Below, piece by piece: positions 1 to 10,053 of a DNA stretch of 28,302 bases. The DNA is from DATEHQ01 sp035279525 (GTDB lineage Bacteria > Chloroflexota > Dormibacteria > Dormibacterales > Dormibacteraceae), in contig DATEHQ010000005.1 of the NCBI GenBank assembly GCA_035279525.1, positions 1-28,302 of the forward strand, in the 5' to 3' direction. Each line of letters opens with the position of its first letter. The stretch's first letter is position 1. The position numbers were made by a program, and so were the translations under genes. Below the pieces are notes generated by a model, which was not told the DNA's origin, did not search any database, and was given only the letters and a program-made list of their open reading frames with translations.

Positions 1-248
<248 letters not shown>

Positions 249-259
249 TGTTTCCTCCT

Positions 260-2368
<2,109 letters not shown>

Positions 2369-2375
2369 CTCTCTG

Positions 2376-2846
2376 TCAGTACCGGAAATGGGAGAAAGCC
2401 TTGTTGCTTTCCGCCATCCGGTGGGTTTCCTCTTTGCGCTTGACCGCACCGCCGGTGTTCTGGGAGGCGTCCAGGATCTCGAACGCGAGCTTCTCGGACA
2501 TGCTCTTCCCACCACGCTGGCGGGCGAACCGCACGATCCAGCGGCGGGCAAGCGCGAGCCGGCGGTCGGGCCGGATCTCGACCGGCACCTGGTAGGTCGC
2601 GCCGCCGACGCGGCGCGGCTTGACCTCGAGCAGCGGCGTGGCGTTGCGCAGGGCCAGGTCGAAGATCTCGAGCGGCTCTTTCTTGGCCTGCTTGCCCGCG
2701 CGCGCCAGCGCGTCGTAGACGACCTTCTCGGCGGTCGAGCGCTTGCCACGGTTCATGACCACGTTCACGAACTTGGCGATCGCCTCCGACTGGTAGACAG
2801 GGTCGGGCGCGATGACACGCTTGACTGGACGGCTGCGGCGAGGCAT
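2376..2846 (-). CDS. rpsG: 30S ribosomal protein S7
   Basis: S7 is a primary 16S rRNA-binding protein of the 30S head that nucleates assembly of the 3' domain and lines the E site. The product is 156 residues, the canonical bacterial length. It starts MPRRSRPVKRVIAPDPVYQS and contains the conserved MNRGKRSTAEKVVYDAL and RVGGATYQVPVEI segments, with the AKSHFRY-type C-terminus seen here as NKAFSHFRY. Its ATG overlaps the rpsL TGA by one base (TGATG), indicating translational coupling. In many bacteria S7 represses its own str operon; no specific S7 operator is identified here. The position between rpsL and fusA is the standard order. Confidence 0.98.
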   Translation of the reverse strand: MPRRSRPVKRVIAPDPVYQSEAIAKFVNVVMNRGKRSTAEKVVYDALARAGKQAKKEPLEIFDLALRNATPLLEVKPRRVGGATYQVPVEIRPDRRLALARRWIVRFARQRGGKSMSEKLAFEILDASQNTGGAVKRKEETHRMAESNKAFSHFRY

Positions 2847-3232
2847 CAGGCTGCCGCCTTGCTCTTTTCGCGCTTTGCTCCGTACTTGGAGCGCGCCTTC
2901 TTGCGATTCTTGGTGCCGGCGGTGTCCAGGGTGCCGCGGATGATGTGGTAGCGGACGCCCGGGAGGTCCTTGACACGGCCGCCGCGGATGAGCACCACGG
3001 AGTGCTCCTGCAAGTTGTGGCCGATGCCGGGGATGTAGGCGGTGACCTCGATCCCCGTCGTCAGGCGGACGCGGGCGACCTTGCGGAGGGCGGAGTTCGG
3101 CTTCTTGGGGGTCTGGGTGTAGACGCGCACGCAGACGCCCCGCCGCTGCGGTGAGCCCTTGAGGGCCGGCGCCTTAGACTTCGCTCTGGCCGCTCTGCGC
3201 CCAGAACGGACCAGCTGCTGGATGGTTGGCAA
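2846..3232 (-). CDS. rpsL: 30S ribosomal protein S12 (TTG start)
   Basis: S12 sits at the decoding centre of the 30S subunit and affects tRNA selection accuracy. The product is 128 residues and reads MPTIQQLVRSGRRAARAKSK at the N-terminus. The decoding loops are intact: TPKKPNSALRK carries Lys43/Lys44, and GGRVKDLPGVRYH carries Lys88 and Pro91. These are the residues of streptomycin-sensitive proteins. The only start giving the family's standard N-terminus is TTG at 3232, with GGAGA about six bases upstream in the leader. The gene heads the rpsL-rpsG-fusA-tuf operon, and its stop overlaps the rpsG start by one base. It is divergent from the methyltransferase at 3292. Confidence 0.97.
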   Translation of the reverse strand: MPTIQQLVRSGRRAARAKSKAPALKGSPQRRGVCVRVYTQTPKKPNSALRKVARVRLTTGIEVTAYIPGIGHNLQEHSVVLIRGGRVKDLPGVRYHIIRGTLDTAGTKNRKKARSKYGAKREKSKAAA

Positions 3233-3291
3233 GGACTTCTCCGAATAGGGGTTTGATTCCCACGCGGCATTAGCCGATTGGGCGACGAACG

Positions 3292-3945
3292 ATGAGTATA
3301 CCCAAAAGGCGGCTGCCCAAAGCGAGGCCGGAGGCCGGATCCCGGCCCGGTCATTACTTCGATCCGAAGCCTGCCGTCACCTCGCGGCCGCGCACCTTCC
3401 ATCTCCGGCTGCCCGACCTCCAGCTCGAGCTCCAGGCCGATCGGGGCGTGTTCGGCTCGAAGGGGATCGATCTCGGCACGCTGGTCCTGCTCCGGGAGGC
3501 TCCGCCCCCTCCTCCAACCGGTGAGCTGCTCGACCTCGGCTCGGGCTATGGGCCGATCGCGCTGGCGCTGGCCAGGCGGGCGCCGGGGGCCCGCGTGTGG
3601 GCGGTCGAGGTGAACGAACGGGCGCTGGAGCTGACCCGGGCCAACGCCGCAGCCGCGGGGGTCACGAACGTCCAGGCGTGCCTGCCAGACGAGGTGCCGA
3701 GAGACGTCCGGTTCGACGCCGTCTACTCCAACCCGCCGGTGCGTGTCGGCAAGGGCCCGCTGCACGAGCTGCTCCTGCGCTGGCTGCCCAGGCTGGGGCC
3801 GGGTGCGTCCGCCTACCTGGTCGTGCAGCGCAACCTCGGCTCGGACTCGCTGGCGGCCTGGCTGGCCGGCCAGGCCTACGCCGTGACCCGGCTCAAGTCG
3901 AAGAAGGGATACCGCATCCTCGAGGTCCGCGCCGGGTCGTCTTGA
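3292..3945 (+). CDS. RsmC-like class I SAM-dependent methyltransferase
   Basis: This 217-residue protein belongs to the small-domain methyltransferase family, which includes the 16S rRNA G1207 methyltransferase RsmC. Motif I (LLDLGSGYGPIALAL) is at residues 79-93, an acidic residue that should bind the SAM ribose lies in VWAVEVNERAL, and the catalytic SNPPV motif is at 146-150, typical of N2-guanine methyltransferases. The HYFDPKP and DRGVFGSKGIDLGT segments are characteristic of single-domain RsmC-like proteins. RsmC of E. coli is longer because of a duplicated N-terminal domain that is absent here. It is transcribed alone, divergently from rpsL, which fits a ribosome-related role. There is no strong Shine-Dalgarno before the ATG. 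The exact RNA substrate is inferred, not shown. Confidence 0.8.
   Translation: MSIPKRRLPKARPEAGSRPGHYFDPKPAVTSRPRTFHLRLPDLQLELQADRGVFGSKGIDLGTLVLLREAPPPPPTGELLDLGSGYGPIALALARRAPGARVWAVEVNERALELTRANAAAAGVTNVQACLPDEVPRDVRFDAVYSNPPVRVGKGPLHELLLRWLPRLGPGASAYLVVQRNLGSDSLAAWLAGQAYAVTRLKSKKGYRILEVRAGSS
3295..3323 (-). promoter_or_regulatory. Possible promoter for rpsL operon
   Basis: On the minus strand a TATACT hexamer (3300-3295) resembles a sigma70 -10 box. It lies about 63 bases upstream of the rpsL TTG, with a weak -35 candidate (CTTTGG or TTTGGG) 15-16 bases further upstream. It overlaps the first codons of the divergent methyltransferase gene. Spacing is plausible, but the -35 match is poor. 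Confidence 0.35.
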
Positions 3946-3970
3946 CAACCTGGGTTGACCTGGGTTTTTT
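3946..3970 (+). terminator. Weak T-tract terminator candidate after methyltransferase gene
   Basis: Directly after the methyltransferase stop, CAACCTGGGTTG (a short self-complementary block) and a second copy of ACCTGGGTT run into six T residues. The hairpin is short, so this is a weak rho-independent terminator candidate. Confidence 0.3.
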
Positions 3971-4027
3971 CTCGCCCTACGGTCAGGGTCGGCGTGCCGG
4001 CTGGGGGAGGGGCCGGTGGGAAGGGAG

Positions 4028-4064
4028 GGCCCGCAAAGGGCGCCTCGCAATCTCGTCGCGGGCC
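4028..4064 (-). terminator. Inverted repeat just after dppF, possible terminator
   Basis: A perfect 7-bp inverted repeat (GGCCCGC / GCGGGCC) with a 23-base spacer begins three bases after the dppF stop. No T-tract follows, so it may be a 3'-end stability or Rho-assisted structure. The flanking genes here (methyltransferase and dppF) are convergent. Confidence 0.35.
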
Positions 4065-4066
4065 GG

Positions 4067-5089
4067 TCAGGCCTCGCCGGCGAAGTGGCACGCCGCAACC
4101 TGGTCCACCGCGCCGTGCGGCGCCAGCGGGGGCTCCTGGTCGGCGCAGATTCCGGGCACGCGCGCGATCGGGCAGCGGGTGTGGAATCGGCACCCCGAAG
4201 GCGGGTTCACCGGCGACGGGATCTCACCCTTGAGGGTGATCGGCATCCGCTCACGCTCGGCCACTGGGTCCGGGACCGGGATGGACGACAGCAGCGCCTT
4301 TGTGTACGGATGCTGCGGCCGGTCGTAGATGTCGTTCCGGTCCGCCGTCTCGACCACCTTGCCGAGGTACATCACCGCGATCCGGTCCGACAGGTGGCGA
4401 ACCACGGCAAGGTCGTGCGCGATGAAGAGGTACGTCAGCTGGAACTCGCGCTGAAGGTCCTGCAGAAGGTTGATGATCTGGGCCGCGATCGACACGTCGA
4501 GCGCTGAGACCGCCTCGTCGCACACGATGAACGATGGGTTCACGGCCAGGGCTCGCGCGATGCCGATGCGCTGCCGCTGCCCACCTGAGAACTCGTGCGG
4601 ATAGCGGTTGTTGAAGTTCGGATTCAGCCCCACCAGCCGCAGCAGCTCCTGCACGCGCTTCTGCCGCTCCCGCCCGGAGCCGATGTGGAAGTTCTCCAGC
4701 GGCTCCATCAGGATGTCGCCCACCGTCATGCGGGGGTCGAGCGAGGCGAACGGGTCCTGGAAGATCATCTGCATCTTGCGGCGCGTGCGCCGCAGCCGTC
4801 CGCCCCTGAGCTTGGTGATGTTGTCGCCGTCGAACTCGACGCTTCCACCGGTCACGGGCAGCAGCGCCGTGATGAGGCGGGCCAGCGTGGACTTGCCGCA
4901 CCCCGATTCTCCGACGAGGCCCAGGGTCTCGCCTCGGCGGATCTCGAGGTCGACGCCGTCCACCGCCCGCACGGCGAGCCCGCCCGACGCTATGCCGGCG
5001 ATGGGGAAGTACTTGTAGACGTTTTTGACGCGAAGCAGGATCGGGTCGGGCTTGACCGCGGTCCTCGGCTGCTTCTCAGCGGCCTGCAT
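4067..5089 (-). CDS. dppF: Oligopeptide/dipeptide ABC transporter ATP-binding protein (DppF/OppF type)
   Basis: This is one of two cytoplasmic ATPases powering peptide import. The 340-residue protein has Walker A GESGCGKST (residues 60-68), a Q-loop (Gln111 in IFQDP), the signature FSGGQRQR (168-175), Walker B FIVCDE (187-192) and the H-loop histidine (His225 in IAHD). The C-terminal oligopeptide domain holds PPSGCRFHTRCP plus two downstream cysteines, a cysteine set characteristic of Opp/Dpp ATPases. It overlaps the end of dppD by 14 bases and is the last gene of the importer operon. The family assignment is firm. The transported solute (dipeptide, oligopeptide, other) cannot be told from sequence. 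Confidence 0.92.
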   Translation of the reverse strand: MQAAEKQPRTAVKPDPILLRVKNVYKYFPIAGIASGGLAVRAVDGVDLEIRRGETLGLVGESGCGKSTLARLITALLPVTGGSVEFDGDNITKLRGGRLRRTRRKMQMIFQDPFASLDPRMTVGDILMEPLENFHIGSGRERQKRVQELLRLVGLNPNFNNRYPHEFSGGQRQRIGIARALAVNPSFIVCDEAVSALDVSIAAQIINLLQDLQREFQLTYLFIAHDLAVVRHLSDRIAVMYLGKVVETADRNDIYDRPQHPYTKALLSSIPVPDPVAERERMPITLKGEIPSPVNPPSGCRFHTRCPIARVPGICADQEPPLAPHGAVDQVAACHFAGEA

Positions 5090-6155
5090 TGGCCCCCACG
5101 TCCGTCGGAGTCTCCTTCAGCTTCTGTGCGGCCTCGACAGACAGGGCGCTCTGCTTCGCCGCCTCGACGTCCGCCTCCTTCACGTTGCGCATGAGGACCC
5201 AGCACCGCGCGACCTGGGCGACGCCAACCTTGTCGAGCTCCGGCTCCTGCGTCTTGCAGCGGTCGATCACGAATGGGCACCGGGGATGGAACTTGCATCC
5301 TGGCGGCGGATTCGTCAGGTCCGGTGGCAGTCCCTTGATGGAGACCAGCCGGTCCTTGCGTGCCTCGTCAACGCGAGGCACCGAACGCAGCAGCGACCAG
5401 GTGTAGGGGTGCTGCGGGCTCTTGAAGATCTGCTCGACCGGCCCCTCCTCGACGATGCGCCCCGCGTACATCACGATCACCCGCTGGCATAGGCTTGCGA
5501 CCAGCGCCATGTTGTGGGTGATCAGCATCATCGCCGTGCCGAGCTCGCGGTTGAGCTGCTTCATCAGCTGGATGATCTGAGCCTGGACCGTGACGTCCAG
5601 CGCCGTGGTCGGCTCGTCCGCGATCAGCAGCGCCGGCTCGTTCGACAGCCCCATCGCGATCATGGCGCGCTGACGCATGCCACCCGAGAACTGGTGCGGA
5701 TAATCCTTGACGCGGGTCTCGGCCGCCGGGACGCGCACCCGCTTGAGCAGCTCCACGACGCGGCCCTTGGCCAGCTTCTCGGAGAAGCGCTCGTGGGCTG
5801 TCATCGCCTCCTCGATCTGAAAGCCCACCTTCGTCACAGGGTTCAGCGAGGTCATCGGGTCCTGGAAGATCATCGCGACGTCGTTGCCGCGGAACTCGCG
5901 GATCTGGTCGTCGTCCATCTTGGTCACGTCTTCGCCGCGGAACAGGATCCGCCCGGAAGTGATCCGGCCCGGGTCGGGGACCAGGCGAAGGATCGAGAGC
6001 GCCGTCATCGTCTTGCCGCACCCGGACTCGCCCACGACGCCTAGCGTCTCGCCCGCTTCGACGTGAAATGTGACGCCGTCGACCGCCCGGACCACCCCTC
6101 GCGAGGTGAAGAACTGGGTGTGCAGGTCCTGGATCTGCAGGAGGGTTTGCGCCAC
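5076..6155 (-). CDS. dppD: Oligopeptide/dipeptide ABC transporter ATP-binding protein (DppD/OppD type)
   Basis: This is the partner ATPase of the importer, 359 residues. Walker A GESGCGKT is at 42-49, the Q-loop glutamine at 98 (MIFQDPMTSLNP), the signature FSGGMRQR at 156-163, Walker B LLIADEP at 176-182 and the H-loop histidine at 214 (ITHN). The usual Asp after that His is Asn, a common variant in OppD. The C-terminal PPPGCKFHPRCP cysteine cluster is present. A hydrophilic extension of about 45 residues follows the last family cysteine and overlaps dppF. The start is GTG at 6155 with no clear Shine-Dalgarno; the gap to the dppC stop is 30 bases, so coupling is possible. Confidence 0.92.
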   Translation of the reverse strand: MAQTLLQIQDLHTQFFTSRGVVRAVDGVTFHVEAGETLGVVGESGCGKTMTALSILRLVPDPGRITSGRILFRGEDVTKMDDDQIREFRGNDVAMIFQDPMTSLNPVTKVGFQIEEAMTAHERFSEKLAKGRVVELLKRVRVPAAETRVKDYPHQFSGGMRQRAMIAMGLSNEPALLIADEPTTALDVTVQAQIIQLMKQLNRELGTAMMLITHNMALVASLCQRVIVMYAGRIVEEGPVEQIFKSPQHPYTWSLLRSVPRVDEARKDRLVSIKGLPPDLTNPPPGCKFHPRCPFVIDRCKTQEPELDKVGVAQVARCWVLMRNVKEADVEAAKQSALSVEAAQKLKETPTDVGANAGR

Positions 6156-6185
6156 CGAAATTGAAGCTTAAGGGAAGGTGACGGT

Positions 6186-7118
6186 TTAGCGGCGCATTCG
6201 GGGATCGAGCGCGTCGCGCAGGCCGTCGCCGATGAACGTGAAGGAGAGCATCGTCAGCGCCACTGCGACGGCTGGAAAGAACACCAGCCACGGGTCGGCG
6301 AAGATCGCGCCGTAGCCGTCCTCGATCATGACGCCCCAGCTCGGCTCCGGCGGCCGGATGCCGATGCCGAGGAAGCTCAGCGCGGCCTCGGTGAAGATCG
6401 CGGCGGGGATGCCGAAGGTGAGGGTGACGATCACGGGCCCCAACGAGTTCGGCATCAGGTGCTTGACGATGAGCTTGAACGGCGGGCTACCCGTCATGCG
6501 GGCCGCCTCGACGTACTCCTTTTCCTTGATCGACAGCACCTGGCCGCGGACCAGTCGGGCGAGTCCCACCCAGTTGACGAGCGCGATGGCCGCGAAGATC
6601 GTGAGCAGCCTTGGTCCATTCGAGAACGCCGCCACGAAGACGAGCACCAGGAGCAGGTCGGGGAACGCGTACATGATGTCCGTGAAGCGCATCAGCAGGT
6701 TGTCGATCATCCCGCCGAAATAGCCGGCGACCATGCCGATGGTGCCTCCGACGATCAGGATCAGGAACTGGACGATGATGCCGATCGACAGCGAGATCGA
6801 CGAGCCATAGAGGACGCGCGCGAAAACGTCGCGGCCGAGGGCGTCGGTGCCGAACGGGTGCTGGAACGAAGGCGGGGCGACGGTGTTGACGACGTCCTGC
6901 TGGAACGGGTCCTGCGCCAGGTGAAGGATCTTCCACAGCCCGCCAGACGTGAACGGCAGGCGGGCCCCTATGGCGACGATGATGAAGAAGACGACGACCA
7001 CCAGGCCGGCGACTGCGAGCTTGTTCCGGCGGAACCGTGTCCAGGCGTCGCTCCACAGGCCAACCTGGTCGGGGACGTCCCAGTCGACCTGCTGCGCGAC
7101 ACCGATCGCTGTCGCCAT
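6186..7118 (-). CDS. dppC: Peptide ABC transporter permease (DppC/OppC type)
   Basis: This is one of two inner-membrane permeases forming the peptide channel. The protein is 310 residues from the ATG at 7118, normal for the family. It has an N-terminal hydrophilic segment with FRRNKLAV, a first membrane helix (AGLVVVVFFIIVAIGA) and a periplasmic loop with HPFGTDALGRDVFARVLYG, the hallmark of OppC/DppC. At least four further helices follow, plus the cytoplasmic EAA loop (EYVEAARMTGSPPFKLIVKHLMPN) that contacts the ATPases. The ATG overlaps the dppB TGA by one base (TGATG). A longer open frame upstream is an artefact within dppB. Confidence 0.93.
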   Translation of the reverse strand: MATAIGVAQQVDWDVPDQVGLWSDAWTRFRRNKLAVAGLVVVVFFIIVAIGARLPFTSGGLWKILHLAQDPFQQDVVNTVAPPSFQHPFGTDALGRDVFARVLYGSSISLSIGIIVQFLILIVGGTIGMVAGYFGGMIDNLLMRFTDIMYAFPDLLLVLVFVAAFSNGPRLLTIFAAIALVNWVGLARLVRGQVLSIKEKEYVEAARMTGSPPFKLIVKHLMPNSLGPVIVTLTFGIPAAIFTEAALSFLGIGIRPPEPSWGVMIEDGYGAIFADPWLVFFPAVAVALTMLSFTFIGDGLRDALDPRMRR

Positions 7119-8158
7119 CAGTGGGTCAGCCTGACCCGCGGGTCGATGAACACGTAGAGGATGTCCACCACGAGGTTGACGAGCGCGATCAAGAACGCGT
7201 AGAGCAGGGTCGTGCCCAGGATCATGGTGTAGTCGCGCGCCGCGATCGAAGTCACGAAGCTGCGGCCGATCCCTGGGATCTGGAACAGGGTCTCGACGAT
7301 GAACGAGCCCGTGATCAGGAACGCGAACGTCGGCCCGAGCGCCGTCACCACCGGGATCAATGAGTTCTTCAGCACGTGCCTCGTCACGACCAGCCGACCC
7401 TTGAGGCCTTTGGCCCACGCGGTGCGCACGAAGTCCTGCCGCAACGTTTCGAGGGTGCTCGCCCGGGTCAGTCGTGCGATGTACGCGGTGGGCAGTGCGC
7501 CCAACGTTATGACAGGCATGATCAGCTCGGACTGGAACGGGTTGTAAGGACTCGGCATCCCTCCGGTCAGGAGGTAGAAGTTACCGCCGGTCAGCTTGTT
7601 CAGGCCGATGGCGAAGATCATGATCAGGAAGATGCCGAGCACGAAGTTCGGCGTCGAGGCCGCGAACGTCGCCAGGCCGAGCGCGCTGTAGTCGACCAGC
7701 GAGTTCTGGCGGAGCGCGGCCAGCACGCCGAGGCCGATGCCGATGGGCACCAGGAGAATGAAGGTGGTCGCCCCGAGCGTGAACGTGTAGGGCCAGCTCT
7801 CGACCAGCAGGCTCGACACGGTCTGGCCGGGCGACCGCAGAGAGTCGCCGAAGTCGAAGTGGGCGGCGCCCCATACATAGATGAGGAACTGCTGCCACAG
7901 CGGCTTGTCCAGCCCGTACTTGATGTTCAGGTTGTTGATCACCGAAGGGGCCAGCTGCCTGCCCTCGCGGTCCCAGGGACCGCCGGGGGCCAGGTGCATG
8001 AGCACGAAGGTGATCAGGATGACGAAGAAAAGGACCGGGATCATCCACAGAAGCCGCCTGACGATGAAGACCGCCAGGGAAGCGCCCCGTCCTCGGGGGA
8101 TCCAGGCGAGGAAGGGGCGGGCGCCCCTCAGAGGAGGCGCGCCCGCTGTTACTGCCAA
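7118..8158 (-). CDS. dppB: Peptide ABC transporter permease (DppB/OppB type); start uncertain
   Basis: This is the second channel permease. The family N-terminus is recognisable as VFIVRRLLWMIPVLFFVILITFVLMHLAPGGP. Later helices, the large periplasmic loop with YGLDKPLWQQF and FGDSLRS, and the EAA loop (DFVRTAWAKGLKGRLVVTRHVLKNSLIP) follow. The open frame begins with TTG at 8158 (346 residues), but the first 27 residues are atypical and are encoded across a strong hairpin (8117-8146). A start near the CTG at 8077, just before the conserved VFIVRRLL, would match family length better. It lies 12 bases after the dppA stop on the longer model. Function is certain; the exact start is not. Confidence 0.9.
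   Translation of the reverse strand: MAVTAGAPPLRGARPFLAWIPRGRGASLAVFIVRRLLWMIPVLFFVILITFVLMHLAPGGPWDREGRQLAPSVINNLNIKYGLDKPLWQQFLIYVWGAAHFDFGDSLRSPGQTVSSLLVESWPYTFTLGATTFILLVPIGIGLGVLAALRQNSLVDYSALGLATFAASTPNFVLGIFLIMIFAIGLNKLTGGNFYLLTGGMPSPYNPFQSELIMPVITLGALPTAYIARLTRASTLETLRQDFVRTAWAKGLKGRLVVTRHVLKNSLIPVVTALGPTFAFLITGSFIVETLFQIPGIGRSFVTSIAARDYTMILGTTLLYAFLIALVNLVVDILYVFIDPRVRLTH
8117..8146 (-). promoter_or_regulatory. Strong hairpin at the dppA-dppB junction (attenuator or mRNA stabiliser)
   Basis: GCGGGCGC pairs with GCGCCCGC (8 bp), then a C/C mismatch, then CCTC/GAGG (4 bp) around a 4-base loop. It lies 24 bases after the dppA stop with no U-tract on the transcribed strand. In peptide importer operons such stem-loops after the binding-protein gene commonly limit read-through or protect the upstream mRNA, giving excess binding protein. 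The regulatory role here is inference; the structure is seen. Confidence 0.6.
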
Positions 8159-8170
8159 GTCACGTGTACC

Positions 8171-9856
8171 TTACGCCGAAATGTACATCTGAGTCACGGA
8201 GGAGATGTCTCCGACCCAGTCGTCGTCCAGTGGGTGGACGTTGTAGCCCTTGACCTTCGACGACACGAGGAAGAACTTCTCGTTCTGGAAGAGGAACATC
8301 ACAGGGGCTTCCTGCTCCAGGATCGTCTGAGCCTGGCTGTACGCGGACAGCCGGTCGCTGTTGTTCGAGGACGTGTCGCCCTTCTGCACCAGCGAGTCGT
8401 ACTGCGAGTTGCTCCAGTTAGAGAACTGGTTGCCGGAACCGGTGATGAAGATGTCGAACCAGTCCTGGCCGTCGGGGTAGTCAGCCTGCCAACCGGACAC
8501 GCCACCAACCTGGTAGTTGCCCTGGCGCAGGTGGTGCGAGTGGGTCTGGCTGTCGATCGCGTCCAGGGTCACGGTGATCCCGAGACACGTCTGCCACTGC
8601 TGCTGGAAGAACTCGGCGGAGGTCTTCCGGGTCGAGCTATTGGCGTACTCGTAGTGGATGCTCTTGAGCTGGGCGTCGGTCACACCGTCTGTCTTCGCCG
8701 CGGCCAGAGCTTGCTTGGCGGCGTTGCAGTCATAGGCCTGAGCGTTTCCCGTCGAGTCGAATGGGTCCATGCCCTTCGGGATCATGCTCTGGATCGGAGT
8801 GCCGATGTCCTTGAGGATGTTGTGCACGTACGACTGCCGGTCGAGCGCCTTGGAGAACGCAAGCCGGAGGTTCTTGTTGTTGAACGGCACCTTGGTGGTG
8901 TTGAAGTCGATCCACCAGGTGAGAAGGGATGGCCCCTTGACCACTTCCTTGCTCATCTTGGGGTCGGCGTTGACGGATGCGACGTCCAAGGGCGGGACGC
9001 CGCGGGTGACGTCGAGCTCACCGTTCTGGAACTTCGCGAACTCGACGTTCGCGTCGGTGATCTCGAGCAGGTTCACCTTCTGCAGAATCGGCTGCGTCCG
9101 GTAGTACTTGTTCGGAACGAGGGTGATGTGGTCCTTCGGAACGATCTCCGAAAGCTGGAAAGGACCGTTGCCGTGGATCTTGGTCGCCGCGTCGGCCGAA
9201 ACGGCGCCGAACGTTGCGCCGCCCGCGGTCAGGTCCGACGCCTCAATCGGTGAGGCCATCCAGAGGCTGGTCACCCACTTGAAGTACGGAGCCGCGTGCT
9301 GCAGCTTGATCACGAACGTGTTGTCGTCGGTAGCCGAAACGCCGATGCCGTCCAGGAACGACTTCACCGCGGCGGGGTTCTTGGCGTCGACGTTGGCGTA
9401 GTTCTGTGCCCCGGCGATGTTGCCGTCGAAGAACGGGTCGGCGTACGGCGCGGCGATCGTCGGGTCGAGGATGCGCTTGTATGACGCGACGAAGTCGCTG
9501 GCCTTGACGGGGTTGCCGTCGCTGTACTTCTCACCGCTGCGAAGGTGGAAGGTCCACGTCATGCCGTCGGACGAGACGTCCCAGCTGGACGCCGCCGCAC
9601 CGACGACGTCGGTGTTCTGCGCGTTGGCCCTGGTCAGGGCTTCGTAGATGTTGCGCCCTACGTCGGCCTCGTAGACCCACTGCTGCTGGGTCGGGTCCAG
9701 AGTCGAGGGTTCCGTGTCGATGTTGACGTTCAGAACCTGTTTGTCCGGTGGCGCCTGCGAGTTACCTCCGGTGCCGTTGTTGCTCCCGCACGCCGCAACC
9801 GCACACACGCCGACGGTCGCGAGGGCGAGCGCCCGTACTCGGATCCCTAGATGCAT
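8171..9856 (-). CDS. dppA: Peptide ABC transporter substrate-binding lipoprotein (SBP family 5), copy 1
   Basis: This is the extracellular solute receptor of the importer, 561 residues from the ATG at 9856. The N-terminus has a basic start, a hydrophobic core (LALATVGVC) and a lipobox AVAAC with the lipidated Cys at residue 23, followed by a Gly/Asn/Ser-rich linker. Family 5 signatures include EPSTLDPTQQQWVYEADV, LRSGEKYSDGNPVKASDF, NGPFQLSEIVPKDHITLVPN and GGVSGWQADYPDGQDWFD. A GAGAGG Shine-Dalgarno lies about 10 bases before the ATG. A TTGACA/CAGAAT promoter is seen upstream, so it probably heads dppABCDF. It is clearly related to the neighbouring lipoprotein at 10054-11736. Substrate could be peptides or another family 5 ligand. 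Confidence 0.92.
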   Translation of the reverse strand: MHLGIRVRALALATVGVCAVAACGSNNGTGGNSQAPPDKQVLNVNIDTEPSTLDPTQQQWVYEADVGRNIYEALTRANAQNTDVVGAAASSWDVSSDGMTWTFHLRSGEKYSDGNPVKASDFVASYKRILDPTIAAPYADPFFDGNIAGAQNYANVDAKNPAAVKSFLDGIGVSATDDNTFVIKLQHAAPYFKWVTSLWMASPIEASDLTAGGATFGAVSADAATKIHGNGPFQLSEIVPKDHITLVPNKYYRTQPILQKVNLLEITDANVEFAKFQNGELDVTRGVPPLDVASVNADPKMSKEVVKGPSLLTWWIDFNTTKVPFNNKNLRLAFSKALDRQSYVHNILKDIGTPIQSMIPKGMDPFDSTGNAQAYDCNAAKQALAAAKTDGVTDAQLKSIHYEYANSSTRKTSAEFFQQQWQTCLGITVTLDAIDSQTHSHHLRQGNYQVGGVSGWQADYPDGQDWFDIFITGSGNQFSNWSNSQYDSLVQKGDTSSNNSDRLSAYSQAQTILEQEAPVMFLFQNEKFFLVSSKVKGYNVHPLDDDWVGDISSVTQMYISA

Positions 9857-9970
9857 ACGCGTCTTACCTCTCAGTTGACTTCCTGCAGCCTTCTTCCCGG
9901 AGGGCCGGTCCGGGGCGAGAGTGCGCCGGCTACAGGTCTTACTCACACAGCCTCTTTCGGCCCAATTGCA

Positions 9971-10000
9971 ATTCTGTTGTGATTGGGCGAGCAGTGTCAA
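9971..10000 (-). promoter_or_regulatory. Probable sigma70-type promoter of dppABCDF
   Basis: Reading the minus strand, a perfect TTGACA -35 (10000-9995) is followed after 18 bases by CAGAAT (9976-9971) as the -10. The predicted start leaves a leader of roughly 108 bases before the dppA ATG. An inverted repeat CCCAAT/ATTGGG (9961-9966 and 9982-9987) overlaps the -10 region and could be an operator. Confidence 0.5.
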
Positions 10001-10053
10001 GTTGCCTAGCCACTATCCTGGCGTCGAACACCTGTTCCAGCAGGCGGCTCGGG

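Noticed and set aside
2846..3232. Possible streptomycin-resistance change in S12
   Set aside because: Lys43, Lys44, Lys88 and Pro91 are all wild type.
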